Positions 1-10,822 are shown, numbered from the stretch's first letter. The stretch is DNA of 64,000 nt from Varanus komodoensis (GCF_004798865.1 NW_025335438.1:19539883-19603882), one strand, 5' to 3'. Made by a program: numbers and translations. Notes: generated from the sequence alone by a model not told the origin.

Positions 1-232
1 TTGTTTTTCGGCGCCAGGTGAAGACCTTTTTATTTAAGCAGCATTTTAAATGTTAATATTTTGAATTTTATCTGGCCAGGACAGCTTATTTTATATTGTA
101 TATCTGTATTTTATTTTAATGTATATATTTTAAAAGGTTATTTATGATGTTCTAACTTATTGTTGTAAGCCACCCCGAGGCTTCGGCGAATGGGGCGGCA
201 TAAAAATGTTTTAATAAATAAATAAATAAAAT
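1..232 (+). mobile_element. L2-type LINE, 3' end (5' part outside window)
   Basis: The sequence starts within the 3' end of an L2 element. It has the GGCGCCAGGTGAAGACC block that encodes the last residues of the ORF, an AT-rich 3' UTR, then the stem-loop-like segment around CCACCCCGAGGCTTCGGCG before GGGGCGGCATAAAAATG, and a terminal AAAT repeat. The minus-strand L2 at 12754-14180 matches it along its whole length, which fixes the family and the strand. Confidence 0.8.
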
Positions 233-2100
233 CTACTTAGTATTTAGTGTTAATGTTCTATTTAATAGTATTTAAATGGTAAAAATGGTATACTTAAGGT
301 TGCTCCTTTTTTTCATTTCTTTGCAGTATCCCTGTAAGACATGTTAGACTAAGTTACAGTGTCCGTTCTCAAATTACCCACCAGACCTTCAGAACTGTTG
401 AAGCTGCCTAGGTAGTAGGTATGGAATATCATAAAATGGAATGCTAGTTTGGAAAAGAAACAAATACCCAAATAGCACAGAAGTCACTGAGGACCCAGTC
501 CAGTAATTGGATCTTATCTCCATGACTGAAGTGCACGCAGTTCAAATACGATATCTTGACACAGGGCATAGGTGTTACAAAATTAGCTGCCCAGACCTTC
601 TGCTGCAAGCCTTCTGAATTGGAAAAAAGCCCTTAACCTTTCTCAGACTGTGACAAGCAATACTTCATTCCAAACTTTAGTTGCAGGCTAGCCAGTAATA
701 TATACCGGACTGTAGGCCTTTCCAAACATCAATAAATGATTTTCTGGCTTTTTTTAGTCAAATGAATGCCCAGGACTTCACCTATTTTAAGAATACCTTA
801 ATCAATCTAATGCATTCCTTTGAACTGATTATTTAAGAGCCAAGAGGCTCAGCTGTTGAGCAGTATAAAAATGAAATAAGTAAATGTACATAAATTTAGA
901 ATAGCATTGATGTAGCTGGAGTGGATATGCATCCTGCATTACAGAGGGGACTTGTGTTTGAAAACACTCTCTGTTTGGAGGGCTAACTCTGGGCGAAACA
1001 AAGATAAGGAAGGAGACCAGAGGCCCTGAAGATGCCCTTCAGCATGGAGCAAACGAACAGAAAACTGTGAAGGCACAAAGCAAGGTGGCATCTTTAAGAA
1101 AGAGTACAAGCTTCATGCATATATTGCTCCATAGTCCTTTATTCTTTCTTCACATTTGTACTTCCTTCCTACTTTGAAACTATTGTATTCAGCCCTAAAC
1201 AACTTGATGTCAGGATACTCACAAGAGCACCTTCTGTTACCAATCTGGAGTCACAGAAGTCATCAGAAAGTTTGATCAGGGTGGTTTCACACAGGTGTCT
1301 GGACTGATGGCCTGATTAGAGTTCACCTAGGGAAGAGTCTTCGGTGCAACAGCTGCATTTCCTTGGCACACTCTCCCTTTGGAGATCAGGTACAATGTTG
1401 TATTGTTTTCAGCATCCCTTGAAAACTTATTTTAGGAAGACTTCTTGAACAAACCAGCCATTGTTTTATTCTCTTTTACAGATTTTTTTTAAAATGTGCA
1501 ACTTTTTATTGTACACTGCTGTGAGATCTCCATACTGGAATATATAGCAGTACATTAATGTTATTCCATAGCTTTTTATTCTTGCCTTACATTTGATTTT
1601 TGATCAAACTGTCCCTCCATATGACAGGTTTTCTGATTGCCTGATATCATATGCAATCCCATCAGCATCTAGAATATCCATCACCCGTCTGAAGCTTTGT
1701 CACAGTTTGTACTGCTTTTTAACATGTGTGGAATGTGACGCAATATTCCCAAGTGATCTTTGACCGATCAGACCAATTGCATTGATTAAGGAAATGGAGA
1801 GCAATTCAGAATTACAAACCAATCTGTATACATTTCCGCTGCAAACTGTAAAATGTATAAACATGCATGGAGGGAAAAGGGTTTTCTTAAGCCAGATTTT
1901 TAAAAGACTATCTGTGAGGATGAGGAATTATGTAGAGAAGCACAGGGCAGGCAGGAGTAATTCATCTATTCCCTGGCAATTGCATTTCTGCTCAAATTTG
2001 CCCCCAAATCCAATTTCCCCACCCAGAAAATCCATATTTATTGTGAATATTTATGAGCAATAAGAATGGAATAAACAATCAGAAGGCATATTTATCAAGT
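233..2100. other. No gene recognised
   Basis: AT-rich unique-looking sequence. The only frame of note (1782-2063, plus, 93 codons) has no similarity I recognise and lacks gene-like context. I see no repeat family with confidence. Confidence 0.5.
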
Positions 2101-2106
2101 TTTATT
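2101..2106 (-). terminator. Candidate poly(A) signal for the minus-strand gene
   Basis: Minus-strand AATAAA lies in the context ACTAATAAAACTTG, followed by AT-rich sequence suitable for cleavage around 2075-2090. It is in the right direction to end a PPDPFL 3' UTR that would run left from the last coding exon. The roughly 2.3 kb between them (2107-4459) is AT-rich, with no recognisable transposon, as long 3' UTRs often are. AATAAA also occurs by chance in AT-rich DNA, so this is only a candidate. Confidence 0.35.
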
Positions 2107-4459
2107 AGTAAAAAAGTAGTAAAAATAGTTAATTCTGTACATTAAGACATTACTTTGAAAATACTATACAATTTTTACAAAGAAACTGATGAATAAACTG
2201 TAAGGCCACAAAGCAAAACTAACCATTTGTTTCCCTTCACGAACTTTAAGTCTTCTCCACTGTAATTTACCCTGCATTCATTTTCTCCCATTGGATTCTC
2301 TGTTTAAATACTGTGTGTCTCTAGGCATGCTAAATAGCATAATGATAAAGCAAGACTATTAAAACACTATGAGCACACAGGGTACTACAAATCTGTATGT
2401 AAATGAGCAATCATCTTGGTATAAGTAATACCTCCTAATGAAAAGGAAATATCAAATGATGAAATTAATTACAAAGACTTGGATCTTTCTAATAACCAGA
2501 TATTTTGTTTTGTGATTTAATTCTTTAGAGTTAAAATTGGAAGTGGAAGTTCTTCATCCACTAAGTAGACAAGTCAGAGAGAGAGAACAAGTCCTGTTCT
2601 TTTCTGCTTTTAAAGCAAATATCAAGTAAAAATCAAGTACATTTGCACAGACCTCTGAAATTACCTTCAGTATAAAATGCAAGATGTATAAATTGCATTC
2701 CACATATCTGCTGTCAATACTGGTGCAAATTACAGCCATGTGGAAGAAAGTTCCAGTGAAATCAATTGAATCCACTTCCCTGAAATATGTTGAAGACTGG
2801 GGCTTACATACAATTCTTTCTTCATTGGAGTCTTACATATATAAAACTTTAGCAAGGTTCCTTCCAAACTTTGGCAGATAGTCTATACATATCTATTTAG
2901 AATTTTAAAATAATTTAAAAACAACTATGAACAGATTTAGTTTAATTACAGGTATGAAGCTAATAAGATAACTTTCTAAATCTTAAAACTATGGGAAAAT
3001 GGGTTTATTTTACTGCTAAAGAATGAACCATTGTACTTAATGTTACAGCAGCATAAAGCTTTTGTCCCAGACAGTCAACAGTAGTTTTTTTTTTTTAATT
3101 TAGCAAAGGAAAACACTGGTTAATTAGCATCCCCTCCATTACAGCAAGACTTTTCATTCACAGTTCTTCCAATGATATACAAGAGTTATGATGAAATGTA
3201 GAATACCTGTTTGCTATCAAGAACTCTGTAACATACAAGGAAAGTTGAATTGCTGATTGCCTTACAAATAAGCTATGAGAGAAAAAAATTGCATTTGGAA
3301 AACTGCATTTCTCTTGCCACTGAAGTTGCAAGCAGTCTTTCTTCACAAAAGAAATGAGTCTTTGTCCAGTGCCACTGTAGAACACTCATATTAATATCCA
3401 GGTCAGCTGTTAGCACTGTCAAGAAATTTTTTAAAAATCAAGAATTTTTAAAAGATCAATTGCAGGCAAGTTTTTATAACAAATACAACAAATTAATCTA
3501 AAGTAATATATGATTTCCAAATTCTTGAATCTTTAACTTCATTTTGCAGTTTGACAACATAGATTATTGTCTGGAATTCTCCCCCCCCCCCTTTTTTTTC
3601 CCCCAAAATTGCAAGACAACATATAGTTGCAGACCAGTTGAGGAAAATATTCCTCAACCAATAAAGAGGTGTTAGTGGACCTAAAAACTTTACTGAAAGT
3701 AGTTAATTCTTCTTGTTATTAAATAGCATAGTAACTGAAAATGAATGTTAATCTTACTGTGTTTTTAAATGTTATTTGTAATACTGCTTTGACACAGTAT
3801 AGAACAAATTTGTTTTTGCAAACTGATAATACCATGGTACACACAGAAAATCTGCAAAATGAAGTTCTCAGAGCTATTATCCTACAGCAATGCTGGCGGT
3901 ACCTGAACAGCAATTTGGTGCAACAGTAAATGGTTGCAAACTAAGTAATAGTGGAAGCAGCAACTGGAGTTCCAGGATGTCCATTACAAGCATGATATGG
4001 GTGTAATTCCCAGAAAATCTGTGTATGTAGTTCAAAGTCAGTCCTACTGACTTCAACAGGTATTATTCCCAGCCTATGGAGCTGGATCCAAATTCATTAT
4101 GCATGCTTAGAAGAGTTACTATGATTCAGCAGATGTTCCCCACCAAGAAAAAGGCGCACAGAAATAATCTTTGCCTATTCCTTTCCCCTGAATTGCCTTT
4201 TCATGCTACTCAGGAGGGGTGCTGACCCTACCAGATCATGTTTTCCTAAGGCATATGAGAAAGGAGGAATCAAAAGATTGTCATCATACCATTCCTCCAG
4301 CATGAATAACTGTGCTCAATGCTATTCTAGATCCAACCCATTGTGTGTTAAAACACGGTTAAACTTAGCATCAGAATAATCAGTGCAATCTTTGTTTTAC
4401 TATAAAGCAATCATATTAACATGAAATTCCTCTAAACCAAAGGAATTTTAAGGCAGGTC
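2107..4459 (-). other. Possible 3' UTR or terminal-exon region of PPDPFL
   Basis: AT-rich sequence with no recognisable transposon, lying between the third PPDPFL coding exon and a poly(A)-signal candidate. It could be the 3' UTR of that exon, or an intron plus an extra last exon. One candidate acceptor (TTCTACAG, exon from 3374 on the minus strand) would continue the reading frame for about 70 codons to a stop at 3158-3160, but the peptide has no family support that I can recall. Confidence 0.35.
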
Positions 4460-4563
4460 TTACCTACTGGCTGATAAAGTTTTCCTGCCTACATCCTGAG
4501 GCATTGATTCACAGTGGAAAAAACTTTTTATCCACCAGCATCTTTCAAACACTTCAGGTAAAC
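4460..4563 (-). CDS. PPDPFL: PPDPFL third coding exon (GLPE/WW motif)
   Basis: This exon carries the most diagnostic motif of the family. The acceptor (CATTTCTAG) ends at 4564. The first two bases join the G left by the previous exon to make glycine, giving GLPEVFERCWWIKSFFH and then CESMPQDVGRKTLSASR. The order GLPE, a double tryptophan and then FF is shared by PPDPF (GLPKADPGHWW) and PPDPFL (GLPEVAESTWW), as I remember them. If read straight on, the frame stops at TAA 4462-4460, giving an 83-residue protein, the small size expected for the family. That stop overlaps an excellent donor (AG|GTAAGA, exon end at 4464), so splicing to a further exon is also possible. Intron length from the previous exon is 550 nt. 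Which 3' end is used cannot be settled from sequence alone. Confidence 0.85.
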
Positions 4564-5113
4564 CTAGAAATGTATATGGACAATAAATAGCTACACAATA
4601 AAGCCATGAAGAGGTTATTAATTTTAACAAAGCGGAAACCAAGGTTTGCTTAAGAGGATAGTTCTATTATTCCTACACAGCACCCCAGGGGTTCATGCCA
4701 TTGTTCTCTCTGCAAAGTCAGTATTCCAATGAGGAGTGGGAGAATGTGAATTTCAGAGGTATGCTGCTAGGTGGGGAAAGAGTGAAGGGATCCAAAGGAA
4801 TCCAAAGCACCCCCCTCCAATCACGGGCCCATAGCTGGGAAACAAACAGATGTCTAAATGCTTTCTTCCCATTGCCAGCAATGGATGGAAGTACATGCTG
4901 TAAGCCTAGGCTCTCAGAGTACTTCTGGCATGGCAGCAAAAGCCAGAAGGCCATAGAAAGGAACAGAGTGCTACAGTTTTGGACTGCATCATCAAGAGCA
5001 ATGAATTAATCTTTCACTAACAATGTATGAAAATTAAGTGGTACAAGTGATACCCATTAATATGTTCAAGTTTTTCTGGATTATAACTAATAACTTTAAG
5101 AGAGTCACAATAC

Positions 5114-5206
5114 CATGAAGGGGTTTATCCTGCTCTGAGAAGGTTATGGGTTCAGAACAGCAAGATGAACTGCTTGAAGAAACACTGCAGTCAGAATTCA
5201 GCCGGG
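5114..5206 (-). CDS. PPDPFL: PPDPFL second coding exon (Ser-rich segment)
   Basis: A 93-nt exon lies 737 nt downstream of the start exon. The acceptor is a CCCACAG ending at 5207, after a T-rich stretch. The donor is GTATTG starting at 5113, which is weaker than consensus. Entered in phase 1, it reads T-RLNSDCSVSSSSSCCSEP and continues ITFSEQDKPLH, with no stop, and leaves again in phase 1. The Ser/Cys-rich run followed by an acidic DKP segment is what PPDPF and PPDPFL have between the YYR block and the tryptophan motif. The same stretch in its other two frames does not continue the protein. A nearer AG at 5185 would give a quick stop, so 5206 is the better exon start. The segment is probably disordered. 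Confidence 0.78.
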
Positions 5207-5943
5207 CTGTGGGTCAAAAATAACCTTACGTTACATTTGGAAATATCTTTGCACTGAACATGGAATACAGCAGTGCTTGTGGCTCAAACTTTCCTTAAGG
5301 CAACTAGTTCAGTACTGTACATGTCACAACAAAATAATTGAGGCACTCCTAAAAGTATAAGGCATGGTTAGCTAACATGTTTCCAGGGCCTAGTCCTTCT
5401 GTTTTTTGTATTATCAGATGATAATTCCTATTTCAGGGAAGGAAAGATGCAAAATTAAGATGGAATGTAATACAATTCAAATATAGTCAAGGAACAGATG
5501 AGGATAATGGTTTCAAGATTAACATTACTCTCTCAGGAATCCAGGCAAATGGAGCTGGATTTAGGGGCGCATGACCCAGGCAGCTGCTTGGAAGAACTGT
5601 GTGTGAGGATGTCACATTCAGGGCAGTATTTCTCATGAGCTTTGTAGACAATTTCCTACTAAACAGCAGAAATAAATATTTTATCTGCAAAGCTGCCAGA
5701 TTGTACATCAGTGTTTTGAACTGACAACATGTGTGATTGAAACTGAAGACATGAAGAGGACACTTTTTCCTTGCAGTGGTTTTAGATCTAAGGTGACCCA
5801 TGGCCATAAATGCTCAAACCTTTCACAGGATATATGCTATGCATTCTGTTCTCTTTTCTACAGAAACACATACATTTTGTGGTCCTGTCAGTCATCACCA
5901 GAGCATAAGAAAAGCACATGCAATTTTGAGGCAAGAAACTTAC

Positions 5944-6039
5944 TTCGGTAGTACTGATTTTTGGCTAGAAGAGAGCCCGCTGAAGGCACAGCCGCCATTG
6001 CAACGCCAGTAACAAAAGACAAGGATTATGTAGGGGCAC
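5944..6039 (-). CDS. PPDPFL: PPDPFL exon with start codon (5' UTR plus first coding exon)
   Basis: This internal exon carries the start codon of a small PPDPF-family protein. Seen: a strong acceptor (long pyrimidine tract ending CTGCAG, exon from 6039), 41 nt of 5' UTR, an ATG at 5998-5996 in a good context (GCAATGG), and a consensus donor GTAAGT starting at 5943. It encodes MAAVPSAGSLLAKNQYYR and ends in phase 1. From memory, PPDPFL proteins start with a very similar block containing LLA.NQYYR, and the paralogue PPDPF starts with MAAIPSSGSL followed by a DYYRR block. PPDPF (exdpf in zebrafish) promotes exocrine pancreas differentiation; the molecular role of the -like protein is not established. 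The exon is too short to show up as a long ORF. I am confident of the exon and fairly confident of the family. PPDPFL fits better than PPDPF because of the NQYYR block. Confidence 0.85.
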
Positions 6040-7054
6040 CTGCAGATCAAGAGGAAACAGGAAAATTCTGTGTTAGTTTTCTGAGCCAGTGTACACCAGT
6101 ATACAGATCTCCACATAACCTAGAATTGTATTCCAGGCTTCCATTGTGTCATTTTAGACCTTAAAGTCTGTAGATCCTATAAGAAACAAAAGACATGTAT
6201 ATGGATCACTATGGTTCCATCCCATAAATACCCAAAGTCCTGATGGTCTTGCAAGCTGGGGTGGGCATTTTTTAAAGATGGTCAGGAAATTCTTAGGAAC
6301 AGAAGATGCCTGACAGTAACTCAGATCACTTGCCCATCCATTTAGACCAGTGCTGCTCCTCAGGGTCTCAGGCAAAGGTGTTCCTTCTCACCTGCTACCA
6401 AAAAATATCTCAAACTGGAACCAAGGCTTTCTGTATGGCAATTTGCATTAAGATCTAACTTTGGCAGGTATGCTGCTCTGTCTTTACAAAATTATTTCTC
6501 AAGTCAAAGACAATTCTTTGCAGTTACGTCTTTCCACTTGATTGTCTTCCAATCAAAGCAAAGTTTGCTGAAGAACTCCACTGTCAATTCATAACAGCAT
6601 AATAATTTTTGCTGCAAAAGCTTTAACAGCACAAAAACTCAAAGCGCTCCCCCCCCCCAAAAAAAACTTTCAGTTTTAAGACATAATGCAGAGGGACAAG
6701 CATAACACCTCACTGGCATTTCTGCCAAGGGCTAAATCTTTGAAAACCAGCTTGAGGATACTGTTCTGCGCTGATTGTTGCCCATGCCACATTATTTCAC
6801 TGTGTTTTATTGTGTGTTACCTACCCTGGGGTTATTTAAAATGAAAAACAGGCAAGACACTTCTCAAATGAACAAGCACACATAATACTATTTTAAAATC
6901 AAAGGCAGTAGACAAAACACTTTAAGCCAGTCAATCACGATAGCCCCCCTTAGCAGAAAACAAACTCTGGAAAGGCAAAAGTTTGAGCAGCCTTCCACAG
7001 CGCATCACAAGAGAGCACGCGGAGGACAAACTGAAGAAGAGTCGTCCACTTTAC

Positions 7055-7256
7055 CTGGATGAGCCAGTGGATGAGCTGCACAGAACCCTTTCCACAAACC
7101 AGAGTCCTTTTACGTGTGGTTTGCGTTTTCTTCCTGAAACAAGGGCTGGAGCGCTTCACGCTTCGCAGTGGAGGAAAACAAACCTCGGCTGTATGGAGCG
7201 CAACCACCAGCTGAACTCCTCGCTCGCTCGCCAGCAGCCAGAAAGTTCTCACTTCC
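7055..7256 (-). other. PPDPFL: Putative non-coding first exon of PPDPFL
   Basis: About 200 nt lie between a predicted start site, 25-30 nt downstream of the minus-strand TATA box, and a consensus donor CAG|GTAAAG (exon end 7055, intron from 7054). The next acceptor on the same strand is the PPDPFL start exon, 1015 nt further. The stretch has an open frame with an ATG at 7252, but that frame resembles no protein I know and runs through the donor into the intron, so I read the exon as 5' UTR. The exact start site is an inference from the TATA position. Confidence 0.6.
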
Positions 7257-7670
7257 CACGCCTAGTTCCCAGGACGGGCTTTATATAACGGAGCCCTTCT
7301 GCGAGGAGCTGAAACTTAAGCCGGCTGGCAGGCAGGTGGGGGGTCGCGCGTGCGCGCAAGCAAACGCCCCTTCGCCCCCGGAGTCCGTCCTCGCTGAACC
7401 CACGTCTGGCCAGGCAGGGCGAAGTCCGTCGATCTTTCCCCAGTTGGCCATCACGCCAGCCGAGGTCACCTGAAACAGCAGCGTACCAAACACAGGCGCG
7501 GGCGCGGAGCACGTGCTGCCAGGCTGACCGAGAGGGGAGGAGCGCCCCATCGCTTGGCTCCGCGAGTGAATGGAGCAGCCTCTCTCGCGACGCCGCCTCT
7601 TCCTCCGCCGAGCGGCATTGCTAGGCCGGAGTCGTTGGGGTTGCACAAGAGCCACGCTTATCCGGCTGAT
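7140..7670. promoter_or_regulatory. CpG island at the PPDPFL 5' end
   Basis: This is the only clearly GC- and CpG-rich stretch of non-repeat DNA in the window. It has many CG dinucleotides, for example around 7340-7380 and 7490-7640, while the flanks are AT-rich and CpG-poor. It covers the TATA box and extends about 380 bp upstream of it relative to the minus-strand gene. It contains a palindromic E-box CACGTG at 7510-7515 and a CACCTG at 7467-7472. A second, divergent transcript toward the right cannot be excluded, but I see no coding exon there. Confidence 0.7.
7280..7287 (-). promoter_or_regulatory. TATA box of the PPDPFL promoter
   Basis: Read on the minus strand the sequence is CGTTATATAAAGCCC, a textbook TATATAAA core in a GC-rich setting. 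It sits about 30 bp before the inferred first exon. The plus-strand reading (TTTATATA) is less canonical. A focused TATA promoter fits tissue-restricted expression, but that is inference. Confidence 0.6.
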
Positions 7671-7719
7671 TAAGCTGCGGCGGCACCTTTAGCCTTCACT
7701 TTGCATTTTGGCACATGAC

Positions 7720-8640
7720 ATTTAGACAGCTCCTGTTCACGTGAGAGCTGTTGCGCACCGTGCCCTTCACAAAGGGTGGTGCAGCCAGAGCATCCCAAGT
7801 AGCAGTTTCTTCTTGCTGTGGGCTTAGTGGTGTCCATCGAAGTTGATGAAAGGCAAAACCGCACAGGCCCGGATTATGTTGTAATTAGTATTGATCGGGG
7901 TTGACACGCATTCGGAGCTACAGAAAGGTCCTCCCCAGGCTGACAGCTCCAGGGAGGATAAAGTGCTGGCAACAGAATGGCAGGTGCAGGAACTGGCAAA
8001 ATGGAGACTGGCTGGATTCCAATATTGGACTAGACCAGGAGAAGCTTACTGGGTCACCTTGAGCCAGCCAGTCTGTCTATATTGCAGGGCTGTTCTGAGG
8101 ACAGAATAGGGAGGATATCACCATGAGCTTCTGAAAGAAAGGTTATACTACAAAGGGGCTCTCTATTTTCCAAAAAAACATGAAGGACAAAGAATGAACC
8201 ATGTGCACACTAACATTTAAAACAATATCCAAATGATTTTTTCCCAAAATGGGACTGGTATGAGAAAACAGGAACTCTGTTTGGTGAATAGGGGGGCACA
8301 GGAAACATATTGGGAGAATGCACTTTAACTAGGTTCACAGCCATGTACAGGGAGAATGGAAGGTAATAGGTATGGGCTATTGTGAATCCTAATTCCTGGA
8401 ACATCAATCCCAGTTTCCTGAAACAGAAAAAGCTGTGTTGGCAACTGTGTTGTAAAAGCAAATCTACTCAGGATTGCTTCGTTCTTTCCACCACATGAGG
8501 ACCTCAAAGGGAAAGCCAACAGAAGCTGGGAAGCATCTGGTTTGGGCCCAATCTTGTCTAGTGGATAAAGGGGAGTAAGTTTCAGATTGCCAAAGTGTAG
8601 GAGGGGAGGATATAGGCAATGAGATTATGGTATGCCATGG
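7720..8640. other. Unassigned sequence beside the CpG island
   Basis: Moderate-GC sequence with no recognised gene. The segment at 7951-7985 (GAGGATAAAGTGCTGG) loosely resembles 8651-8685 (GAGGATAAAGTGCCAG) just inside the neighbouring CR1. It may therefore hold decayed LINE sequence, but I cannot assign it. Confidence 0.35.
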
Positions 8641-10635
8641 TAAACAGCTGGAGAGGATAAAGTGCCAGAGCAATAGTGGCACATGACTGGAGGAGCACAC
8701 TGTGCTTAGGTGTTTCTACGCAAATACTAGAAGCCTTAGGTCCAAAATGGAAGAGCTGGAGTGGAGATAAACTCTGGAAATAAACTGTACAGGAAAGACA
8801 GGAGAGGGCATACGGAAGAAGGTGTTGCCTCCTAAGTTAAGAAAGACATAGAGTCTAGCAGACTTGATAAACTAAAATGTGAAGATACCACCACAGAAGA
8901 AATATGGGTGAAAATTCCTGGCTCTAAAACTCCTTAGTCATAGGAGTATGCTATCATTCCAGAGACCAGAATGCTCAGGGTGATCTGGAGAAGGGAAATG
9001 AACTCAGGGAGGTCTCCAACAAAGCTAGTAGTGTAATAATAGGGGAGTTCAAGTACTCGCATGTTGGTTGGATTAATGCATGTTTCAGATTTAAGAAGGA
9101 TGTTAAATTTCTCAGTGTTATAAATGGCTGTGCCCTGGAGCTGTTTGTCATGGAACCAACCAGAAGGAAGGCAATCCTGGATTTAGCCCTAGGAAGGGTT
9201 GCCCAGGACATAGTATAAGATATAAATTGGCCTTTAACCTGATGGCCTTCAGAGGCATTTGGATCACAACTCTCAGAATTCTTGGTGTTGCAGTTCAAAC
9301 TTGTCTGGAAGGCACAAGGTTGGAGAAGGCTGATGTAAATGTTGTTGAGCCATTAGTAACAGTAACCATGCTGGTATCAGATTTAAATGCAGTTAGGTAT
9401 AAGACTGCCAAAGAGGTCAAACACAGTTGTGTTTCACTTCAAAAGAGGAAACTTCTCAAAAATGAGGGAACTGGTAAAGAAGCTGAACAGGAAGATCAAG
9501 AAGTTAAAATAACTTCAAAGGGCTTGGGATTTCTGAAAAACACTATAATAGAGGCACAGATAATAAACAAACTGCAAGTGGGAAAAGTTAGCACAAAGGC
9601 CAGGAAATCACCAGCATGGTTGATGCATAGAGTCAAGGAAGGTATTAGGGAGAAGTGGTTACTTCAAAAATTGGAAGTCTTTCCCAGATTAAAAAAAAAC
9701 GCATGGGACCTCAAGCTTGAACACGGGAGATGCAGACAGATCATCCAAGAAGCAAGGGAACAGTTTGAGGAGAATATCACAAACAATTTCAAGGCTAACA
9801 ATTCTTTAAATGCATCGAAAGAAAGCAGTTGGACCATTGGATGCTAATGGAATTAAAGGAGCACTGGGGATGAATTGCTTACAGAGAAACTGCATGAATT
9901 ATTTTCATCAGTCTTCACATCCAGAGGATGAAGACCAGTTACCTGTTCCTGAGCTTATGTATTTGGGAAGGGATATACTATCTGAAGAATTAAGGCATAT
10001 AGTGGTGACAAAAGATGAAATTCTCAACCTTATTGACAAACTGAAAGTCAGCTAGTCATCCAGTCAAGAAATTGCTGACCTTCTTACCAAAATATTTTAT
10101 GTGTCCCTAATCCTTGTACCAGAGGATTGGAGAATGGCCAATGTAGCACCGATTTTTAAAAGGGGATTCAAGGGGCTTCTGGGAAATTATAGGCCAGTTA
10201 GCTTAACATCTGTTCTGAATGAACTGCTTGAAAGTATTATTAGACACAGAATCTGTAAGCACATAAAGAGGCAAGCCCTGATGAAAAAAGATCAGCATGG
10301 CTTCCTTAATGGGAAGTCTTGTCTCACTAACCTATTAGGATTACTTGAGAGTGTCAAAAAGCACACAGACAGGTACAATCCAATAGACGTTTTTACTTGG
10401 TCTTTCAAAAGGCTTTTGACAAAGTCCCCTCACCAAAGTTTCCTGAGCAAACTAAGCAGTCATGAGATAAAGGGGGATTAGATCACTAACTGCTTAAAGA
10501 ACAGAAGACGGGATGGGAATAAATGGAAACTTCTCCCAATGGAGATATGTAAGCAGTGGAGTCTCACAGCATTCTGTATTAGGGCCAGTGTTTTTCAACC
10601 TATTCATCAATGATCTGGAATTAGGAGATCATCTT
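8640..10635 (+). mobile_element. CR1 LINE, degenerate ORF2 (endonuclease to mid-RT)
   Basis: A roughly 2-kb decayed CR1. In order along the plus strand, translated pieces resemble: the ORF2 endonuclease start (ANTRSLRSKMEELE near 8718), the endonuclease core (GEFKYSHVGW near 9042), the segment before the linker (VMEPTRRKAILDLAL near 9150), the RT start (PEDWRMANVAPIFK, then GNYRPVSLTSV at 10116-10215), the QHGF block near 10290, and SQHSVLGPVFFNLFINDLEL near 10565-10620. All are standard CR1 landmarks with frameshifts and stops between them. The 3' end is missing: a minus-strand SINE follows directly. A palindromic MITE sits inside at 9232-9336. No intact protein remains, so the copy is old. 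Confidence 0.8.
9232..9336. mobile_element. Short palindromic MITE-like repeat inside CR1
   Basis: About 105 bp whose two halves are inverted copies. The left arm contains GGCCTTCAGAGGCATTTGGA and CAACTCTCAGAATTCTT; the right arm contains GTTGCAGTTC and TTGTCTGGAAGGCACAAGG. Similar palindromes occur at 21722, 35522 and 55705 in this window, usually with a (C)CAGCATAGCCAA-like core. It belongs to a very common squamate palindromic non-autonomous DNA element; superfamily (hAT?) is not certain. It interrupts the CR1 frame. Confidence 0.6.
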
Positions 10636-10644
10636 TCAAAGAAC

Positions 10645-10822
10645 CCCTAGCCACAGATAATGTCATCCTCTTCTCTATTCTCACAACAACCCTGTGCATT
10701 AGGTTAGGATGAAAGTCAGTGACTGGTCCAACATTATGCAAATAGTTTCATGGCTGAGCAGGGACTTGAATCCAGATCTTTAAAGTCCCAGTCTAACATT
10801 CTAAGCATGACAATACATCATA
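10645..10822 (-). mobile_element. tRNA-derived SINE (Sauria/MIR-like)
   Basis: Read on the minus strand it has the usual order: a degenerate A box, a B box in the phrase for GATTCAAGTCCC, the CAGCCATGAAACT segment, and the ACCTAACCTAATGCACAGGGTTGTTGTGAG-type core, here partly decayed. It abuts the broken 3' edge of the CR1. Confidence 0.65.

Noticed and set aside
5176-5186. Alternative acceptor CTGCAG for the second PPDPFL coding exon
   Set aside because: Using it shifts the frame and gives a stop after about a dozen codons; the upstream CCCACAG keeps the family frame.
5487-5807. 106-codon minus-strand frame within the PPDPFL locus
   Set aside because: Lies in the intron between the first two coding exons; no motif of the family and no splice signals that keep phase.
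7281-7655. Minus-strand 124-codon frame in the CpG island
   Set aside because: GC-rich DNA lacks stops by chance. No homology or splice logic supports it, and it lies upstream of the inferred start site.
9227-9847. 206-codon plus-strand frame
   Set aside because: Its start lies in a palindromic MITE and the rest is decayed CR1; not a gene.
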